Below, one piece after another: positions 57,347 through 64,000 of a DNA stretch of 64,000 bases. The stretch is from Ancylostoma caninum (Eukaryota; Nematoda; Chromadorea; Rhabditida; Ancylostomatidae). A model generated the notes under the pieces. It saw nothing but the letters and a program-made list of their open reading frames with translations. It had not been told where the DNA came from and made no database searches. Location: positions 186,001 through 250,000 of the forward strand of contig JBAJFG010000060.1 in NCBI GenBank assembly GCA_037903475.1. Reading direction: 5' to 3'. Made by a program: the position numbers and the translations under genes. The stretch's first letter is position 1. Every line of letters starts with the position of its first letter.

Positions 57347-58464
57347 TTCAATAGATTTTTGCACGGGTCGGAATCGCTTCAGAATCAATTGTGGAGTGAA
57401 GAGGGTTGAAATGTTTAGAAAATAGAGTGTGGATAGCGGGATCAATCGATTGCACGTGCGAGGATTCGCCTGCAGGGCCCGTCAGAATGTGGAAAAGTAG
57501 GGTGACTTAGACCTCGTGCTGAAGTTTTTTGACTCGAAATCAGCAAATGCTTTTCTACTTATCCATAGAGGACGACCAGCTCTGTCTTTTGCCAGAGTTT
57601 CAATTTTCTAGAGCTTCATGTTTTTGGAAGCTCGATGGGAAATTTTCGAATTTTTCGGGTCTCCGAGGAGAAATTTCCCATCTAACTCACGCAAGCAGGG
57701 GCAATTATTGAGGTGCGATAACGGGGATGAAGAATCAATGCTTGGAGCTCTATTACATAAAGGTAGTGAAATTTTGGTAAAAGGCAAACTCTGTTCATGT
57801 GAGTTGAAGAAGTGAAAATCTCGCAGTTTGAACAATTGGTGAAAATAGAGTAAATCTGTTTGGCAGATCACGAGAAGCAATTTGCAGATATCAGGAGAAT
57901 CTTTCTTCTATGAGTTTTAGTAGTTGGGGAAATTTACCATTTGAGTACAGAATCTGGTTCCACGAAGTTCGCTAGTTTTCCCGCAATTTAGATGGGAAAT
58001 CGATGGGAAACCGCTTTGACGCAGCGACAAAGAATGCCCCAGAGTAATCCTTGTCGCAGCTCACAGTGAGTGCTCGCAAAATGACGCTCCGCGTCAAAAA
58101 CTGTGAAAGCACCCCCATGACACTGCGAGCTCGTGCGAGCTCGCACTGCGTTGACCCCGCCTATGCTTAAGCATAGGGCGCGGTGCGGCGCATCAAAGCT
58201 GTAAAAAACCACTTATTTGATTTAACTGGTTTCATTTCGGAACACCGGAATAAAACCAACCGCTCAACTCGGCACTGAAGGATTACTACGGGCCGAAGTG
58301 CACTCACCCAGGCATGAATTCGGTGAATGTGTAGGTGGTCGCACGGAACCAGCACAATTCAGCTGAAGCTCGGACAAGTCTGCACCTCCAGCGATTGAAT
58401 TTGTAGACTACACACGAATCACATTTGGTGACGAACACACTCGTGAAATCATGTGCAGTGTATA

Positions 58465-59166
58465 TGTGACCGAATCGAATATATTCGACAGAATTTCCGA
58501 AAAGTCGAATATTCGAATAATTCATTCGATTTTTCAAAGAGTGAGCATATCCGAACTACTCGTCCATTCGAGTTATTAATAATTAGAGTTATTCGAATAA
58601 TTCGTTCAATCGGGTGCCTAGAGAGAGCTATAATTCGAACAATTCGCTAATTCGACCGTCTGAAATATGGCATATTTGAAATATTCGTTTATTCGGCTTG
58701 GGAACACTTGATATTCGAATATTGATGGTGGGATGGCTATTATAAAGAGTCATACGCATCCTCTAACAAGGTCATGCCTCGGAGGCTTGTTGCGATCCTT
58801 AACAAGTCAATCCCGCAAATCGCATGATGAGATCCTAGTATGTCCCATGGCCGATTTTTGTAGATGCGAGTCATAAAATCCGATAATGGCGGCCAGGAAC
58901 GAAAGCTTTGAAAGCTGTAGAGTTGGAATTGTATGGTATCGAACATTCGATTCGAATTATTCATTCATCGATGGTTTCAAAAAAGTAGACTATTCGAGTG
59001 ATTCATTCATTCGGATAGCCAAGAAAGTCCTACATTTGAATAATTCGTTTATTCGCGTATTTTGAAAAGCCCCTTATTCGAATTTCTCAATTGTTCGAAT
59101 ATTTCAAATTTTATCTTCTTCGTGTTATTCAAAAATTCGAATATTTCAAAAATTGTCGAACATTCC
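58465..59166. mobile_element. Probable hAT-like element with TTCGAATAATTCG repeats
   Basis: A direct repeat AGTGTATA (58457-58464 and 59167-59174) brackets a block whose two ends are rich in ATTCGAATAATTCG-like motifs (58478-58700, 58935-59165). No terminal inverted repeat can be defined clearly. Confidence 0.5.
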
Positions 59167-59414
59167 AGTGTATAATGTGCAGATCGATCAGTTTTTTTGT
59201 TGTTAAAGCCGATCCCATTCCAGAGACATTTCTATTGTGGATCGAGAATGGGTAGAGCCGATGATAGGAGAGTACAATAGGAGTTCTAAAATGATTGCAT
59301 GAGAAACCTTTTTTTTTTGTATTGTATGGATGCTGAAGTTAGTGTTTAATGTCGTTTTGATATTTATGTGGCATCTTTCTTGTAATCCATATTGGAACAT
59401 GTTCCAGAATTTTG

Positions 59415-59655
59415 TTCGTCTAATGGAAAACTTATACTGAATGTATGCGTCAATTGCACGTACGCACGCATTCATTTGTAGAGGATTTTATATGAAGACA
59501 GGTCAACGGAGTAGAATGCCATGAGTGATCGTATTCGTCTAATGGAAAACTTATACTGAATGTATGCGTCAATTGCACGTCGTACGCACGCATTCATTTG
59601 TAGAGGATTTTATATGAAGACAGGTCAACGGAGTAGAATGCCATGAATGATCGTA
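59415..59655. repeat. Tandem duplication of a 119-bp unit
   Basis: Units 59415-59533 and 59534-59655 start TTCGTCTAATGGAAAACTTA. They differ by one substitution and a three-base insertion. Confidence 0.93.
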
Positions 59656-59659
59656 CCTC

Positions 59660-61750
59660 ATGGTCGCAGTGAATACCCTCGACGCTGCAAACGCGTGCCT
59701 CTGTTTCAGAATTGCGTCTGGCCCTATCTTTCAGTGCATCGTCGCATCCGTTGCGGAAGCGCCCTTCGCGCTTCCTGCCTCTTCCAAGCTCCCACCCACC
59801 CAGTCGGCTTCGAACTTTGCGGAAAGTCGTAATAGTTCCAGTCACAATTGTCATAGCCTTATCATGAAAGGTGATGGAGAGTTCTCAATACTTGTTCCAA
59901 TTAATCATAGTGAAAGGTTAACAGTCCAGTATAATGCGAATAGTACTGAATGGAGCTCGCTTTTCGTAATGATAGCCTGCTATATATTGCAATTTTGATT
60001 TGAAGACACCAATCCGTTTCCCAGATATGTATGCTAAATATTTCTGTTGAAGGTGCTGTACACTGCTTGACTCCATGTCTCGAATGGGTTGATGTTTAGT
60101 TTTCTTTTAGCAAATTTTAGTTTTTGTTTCAATGAAAATCTCCTTAGTTAATCAGTCATTTGTTTTTGCGCGTGTTTGATATCTCATTCTAGCATTGAGA
60201 GCGCCCCGATGTTTTTCTCTATGCATGGCATTACAGGGTGACAACAAAGTCTTTGGTCAAATATAATAAATTGTAAGACTGAGCTTAGATAGGCTAGCAG
60301 TCTGGAAATTTACATGGGCTATGAAGAGTTCATGCGCTTCAAAAATCCACTTTTGGATTTTGGATATCCCTTCTGGCGTCTGCTTAGAGTCGACAAAACC
60401 GTTGACTACTGCAACGTACGAGGGCCGCAAGCTGGTCGAGAATTTATGATCCTGTGTTCTCGTTAGATCTATATCTATAGATGAAGCTGATATTTGAGGG
60501 AGAGTTAGCTCAACCTCTGTGATTTCGCGACTGCAATTCAGAGATCCAGAGGATCTCCGTTTCCGGGAGCACGATAATTATTAAGCAAATATGATGGTTT
60601 TGTGAAATTAGGAACTGAAGAATCTGAACCAAGTTTTTGTTGGTTTTTCCTTCGAAACGTGATGGAGAACTTTTGTCAAAAGCCCAACTCATTTTTATCA
60701 GATGTGCTTAAGCCTAGGAAATAGCATAGCTCTCCAGACTTCGCCCTGCCCACTTTTTCCCTTTGTTTCCTGCACTCTAGTGGGAAAAAGTGGTGATGAC
60801 AGTCTATTGACCATTTTCGGTCAATAAAACAAAAATACACACGGATCTCTCTATTACAGAAAGCTTCTGTCTTCTTGAATATTCGGTAGAAAATTGTGAT
60901 TTGGAGAGCCAATCAAAAGGAGTTCTTGGAAAAGATGTCACCGACACTCTACTTGTGGTCATTTCCATCTCTACCTCGTTTCACGTTTGCAGATCTTACA
61001 AGGTTCAAATAGAGTTATGGATTATGAAATTTTGCATGTGTGTTCGAGACATTTGGATAGTCAATGCGAATACAAAGGCAACGCGCGCTCTTGAAGCGAT
61101 CACTTTGAAAAATGTGGACTCCCTCGAAAGAGTCATCTTCCTGTTTCGAAGCATTGACTCAGAAATTTTTTGCTTGTCACGTCTCCTTTCAACTTGTGTC
61201 TCACTTTATCTGTCTTCGCTTTTTCTGGAGCTTTGTTGTCAGTCCATATATGTTTCTGTTGATTTTTCATTTGCTCATCGTGTTGTTTTTGTTAATTGTT
61301 GGAAGTTTTATGGTATTGTTATAGCAGATATTTCAATAAAAAAATTACTTGATATATACCAGAGGAATGGCTCACCACAGACAACACGAACATACTTAAC
61401 ACGAAATGAAAACGGTCATATGAATGAAAAAGCGTAAATAGAAATGCATGATAATGTAAACGAGTTGAAAATTGTGCCGCTTCAATGAGGTCATTAATAT
61501 CATTCCTGGAATAAGAGGACAAGTAAACAACCAAGTAAATAGGTAAATGAGTAAATTTTCAATGAACATCGAAGATTAAGATGTATGTTTAGATATCTGC
61601 TGTAGTTATTCTTTAATGTGGTTATTGTACGTTCTATCACATAAGCAATCGTCTATATAGAATCTCACTTCCAAGAATAGTATCAAAGTATGTGTTGAAT
61701 TTGCTAGCTAAGTTTACACATGCTGAAATGTGCTTTCCAAAAATTAACAC
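59660..61750. other. Intergenic between convergent genes
   Basis: An open frame of 178 codons at 60901-61437 has no family motif, and its composition resembles the flanking sequence. I would not call it a gene. Confidence 0.35.
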
Positions 61751-61756
61751 AGCAAT

Positions 61757-61993
61757 TCATGAGAACACATTTCCTGGATGGCTTATGTAATCTTGATAGA
61801 GCCCTTGCTTAGGTGGAGTGCTTTGAGAAGATGGTGACTCCACTTGTTCTTTTTCAGGATCTTCTTTAATGTCAGGCGTCAAAGCAGAGGTTCCGGTTCC
61901 ATCCTTCTTGAAATGCCCCTTTACGATAGATGAAGGAACCATGACATCATCGGAGCATCCTGTCAACCAGAAAGTTTCCATCACTCCCTTACC
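61757..61993 (-). CDS. Last exon of a guanylate cyclase (receptor type likely)
   Basis: After a TTCATTTAG acceptor on the minus strand the exon reads GKGVMETFWLTG, the sequence that closes the catalytic domain of receptor guanylate cyclases (KGKG..TYWL/FWL). A 66-residue hydrophilic tail follows, ending SHPGNVFS and a stop at 61757-61759. The enzyme would make cGMP from GTP; in nematodes this large family acts mostly in sensory neurons. Upstream exons should lie at higher coordinates, but none was recognised up to the window end. They may be beyond the repeats at 62.8-64 kb. Confidence 0.7.
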   Translation of the reverse strand, partial: GKGVMETFWLTGCSDDVMVPSSIVKGHFKKDGTGTSALTPDIKEDPEKEQVESPSSQSTPPKQGLYQDYISHPGNVFS

Positions 61994-62790
61994 CTAAATG
62001 AATAATCAAATAGCATGAAGCTTGAAAAAAAAATAAAAGATGCAGCTCTCAGACATGAATACTTGAACTAAAATTTCTAGCGCGCCTCTGGCCATTCCTT
62101 TTGGCTTTCCAGCGCTATTCTTCCCAGATGCTTAAAGCCACCGAACGTTTCATCTCAGGATCGTTTCTGTCGTGAATTCTTATCTGAAAGAATTTCCAGG
62201 AGCTGCTGATCACTGATCACAACAAAATATGTGATTCCCTGCAAATCTGCCAAAAACCTTGCTTCCGAGCAGCAATTCTTGAAGCAGGGCCAGAAAGGAG
62301 AGAGAGGAGGAGGGGTTGGAAGAGCACCCTCTAGAGAAATTCGTGGTCTTCGTGAGATTTCCTCATAGTCCACTCTAACAGGATAGAAGGTGAGTTCGAT
62401 GTGTGACCAGCACGAGAGTGCATGGTGTGGAAACCTCGTCGTCTCGCGTCGGCTCGGTCCATAAGCCCCCCGAAAGCTGAGATTCATGAAAGGGTTTTTC
62501 GGCAGTTTTGTAGTTTTGCACGCAATCACCTATATAATTGAAGTCAGCAACTCCCGGAGACTTCTTATAAGGAAATCTCAAAAGAAAAAGAAACAGATTC
62601 TGCGGTGGAAGAATGCTGTCAAATGCCATAATTTTACGAATCGTATCTTTCGATGGCGTGGCCATAACAAGTCAGGGCACAGGTACAGCCGCTCTACATA
62701 ATACGTACAAGAAACGTCGGATGCCGTTGAACCCCTAGGGAACCCTACCCGATAGGGGCAGCGGAACATCATAACTTATAATAACGGGCT
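61994..62790. other. Upstream of the cyclase exon; no exon recognised
   Basis: Minus-strand open frames at 62155-62529 and 62375-62665 lack cyclase motifs. Confidence 0.4.
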
Positions 62791-62796
62791 TATTCT

Positions 62797-63020
62797 GTGT
62801 GTGTGTGTGTGTGTATGTGTGTATGTGTGTATGCGTGTGTATGTGTGTATGCGTGTGTATGTGTGTATGTGTGTGTATGTGTGTATGTGTGTATGTGTGT
62901 ATGTGTGTATATGTGTATATGTGTGTATGTGTGTATGTGTGTGTGTATGTGTGTATGTGTGTATGTGTGTATGTATGTATGTATGTATGTATGTATGTAT
63001 GTATACATATATGTATGTAT
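62797..63020. repeat. (GT)n / (GTGTAT)n / (GTAT)n microsatellite
   Basis: A compound array that runs into the next MITE. Cysteine/valine or histidine/threonine frames over it are artefacts. Confidence 0.95.
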
Positions 63021-63299
63021 CAGTGGCGGACGCAAGGGGGGGGGGGGGGGGGGGCGCCCCCCCCCGAGAATGGGTCGCCAAATTTTCGAAATTACTTTAC
63101 AATACAAATAAAAATCTTGTGTTAGTTTATTTTTAATTGTTTATTTTTATTATTATTTTTAATATATTTTTTATTTATTGTTTATTATTATAATTAATAT
63201 TATTATTAATTTTATTTTCCGTCTGGGTCCCCAAAACGGCGGAGACCCCACTTTTCTTCCCACGCCCCCCCTCCCGCCCACTTTCTGCGTCCGCCACTG
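63021..63299. mobile_element. MITE family D, copy in microsatellite
   Basis: The left end is CAGTGGCGGACGCA, the right end TGCGTCCGCCACTG, and the 8-bp duplication GTATGTAT is at 63013-63020 and 63300-63307. Confidence 0.9.
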
Positions 63300-63318
63300 G
63301 TATGTATGTATGTATGTA

Positions 63319-63404
<86 letters not shown>
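63300..63404. repeat. (GTAT)n then (GT)n microsatellite
   Basis: Pure GT run from about 63324 to 63404. Confidence 0.95.
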
Positions 63405-63487
63405 ACGAAATTCGTTCATCCTGTTTTGAAGAGAGAGTAGGGCGGTTATAGTATTCCAATCATACCTCGAGCTTGCTAACAGACTCC

Positions 63488-63870
63488 CTGCGGGTCCACT
63501 TCCCTGATAAGGGTGCGCCGGCACACAGAATTGGGGAAACACCTGGAGTCGGGTCCAACAGTGTGATAGAGATGCGCCGGCGTCCAAGAGTGGGAAAACG
63601 CCTGGAGTCGGGTCCACTGCTGCAATAAGGGTGCGCCGGCGCCAAGAAGTGGGGAGACGAGTCCACTGCTGTGATAAGGGTACGCCAGCGTTCAAAAGTG
63701 GGGAAATGCCTGGAGTCGGGTCCAACGGTGTGTTAAGGGTGCGCCGGCGTTCAAAAGTGGGGAAATGCCTGGAGTCGGGTCCAACGGTGTGTTAAGGGTG
63801 CGCCGGCGTTCAAAAGTGGGGAAATGCCTGGAGTCGGGTCCAATGGTGTGATAAGGGTGTGCCGACTTCC
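63488..63870. repeat. Minisatellite, about 60-bp unit, with shared flanks
   Basis: Six to seven units contain GTGGGGAAATGCCTGGAGTC and GGGTGCGCCGGCG. The block with its flank to 64000 is an inverted relative of 40900-41250. Confidence 0.9.
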
Positions 63871-64000
63871 GCAAGAAATAAGAATTTGCTACGCGGGTCT
63901 ATTTCTGCATGAGAGTTACGGTTACCCTTTTTCGGCGGACCCTCCTACCTAAATCACCTAGATGTTGTTTCCTTTCGTGTCCGTGTTCTCTTCCCATTCT

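Noticed and set aside
60901..61437. 178-codon open frame, the longest in the right intergenic region
   Set aside because: No recognised motif, composition like the surroundings, and an intron-like T-rich stretch within; left uncalled.
62776..63136. Cys/Val-rich and His/Thr-rich open frames on both strands
   Set aside because: Produced by the GT/GTAT microsatellite and the adjoining MITE.

Overview
This is eukaryotic DNA, most likely from a clade V (strongylid-type) nematode. The protein-coding signal is split into short exons of roughly 30 to 172 bases, with GT-AG introns and TTTCAG-like acceptors. The mobile DNA is typical of worm genomes: BEL/Pao, mariner, hAT-like MITEs, Helitron-like and Penelope-like elements. 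The species call is inference from style, not from a match.

One gene can be assembled end to end. A plus-strand DEAH-box RNA helicase of the DHX33 type runs from 20697 to 53229 in 19 proposed exons (2046 coding bases including the stop, 681 residues, frame kept across every junction). All core motifs are present in order: [35 protein letters not shown] and QRAGRAGR. About 94% of this 32.5 kb locus is intron, and the introns are full of mobile elements. A second host gene, on the minus strand, is represented only by its last exon (61757-61993), which carries the end of a guanylate cyclase catalytic domain. The two genes converge.

Layout. 1-2950: a minus-strand BEL/Pao retrotransposon running off the left edge. 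3.9-20 kb: a graveyard of DNA transposons, including two related hAT-like elements, a 10-bp-TSD foldback, several MITE families present twice and palindromic elements, plus one hammerhead-like motif. 20.7-53.2 kb: the helicase. Its introns hold a nearly intact mariner (21943-23226), a hAT inside a hAT (32343-34652), a Helitron-like tandem repeat with a terminal hairpin (to 35965), two minisatellites (36.2-37.6 and 37.8-39.5 kb, the second interrupted by a mariner-derived 540-bp element), a short BEL-type LTR element (41468-43539), a large foldback (45.7-47.2 kb) and a Penelope-like reverse transcriptase (47.5-49.2 kb). 53.2-64 kb: a tRNA-like sequence, more hAT/MITE and Helitron-like repeats, the cyclase exon, and microsatellite and minisatellite DNA.

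The most unusual signal lies downstream of the Penelope-like reverse transcriptase. At 49529-49619, and in a second diverged copy at 14011-14099, every conserved hammerhead-ribozyme core element is present with matching helices I, II and III. The three core strands occur in the order 1-3-2, which is none of the three usual circular permutations. The accompanying hairpin differs in sequence between the copies but keeps its pairing.
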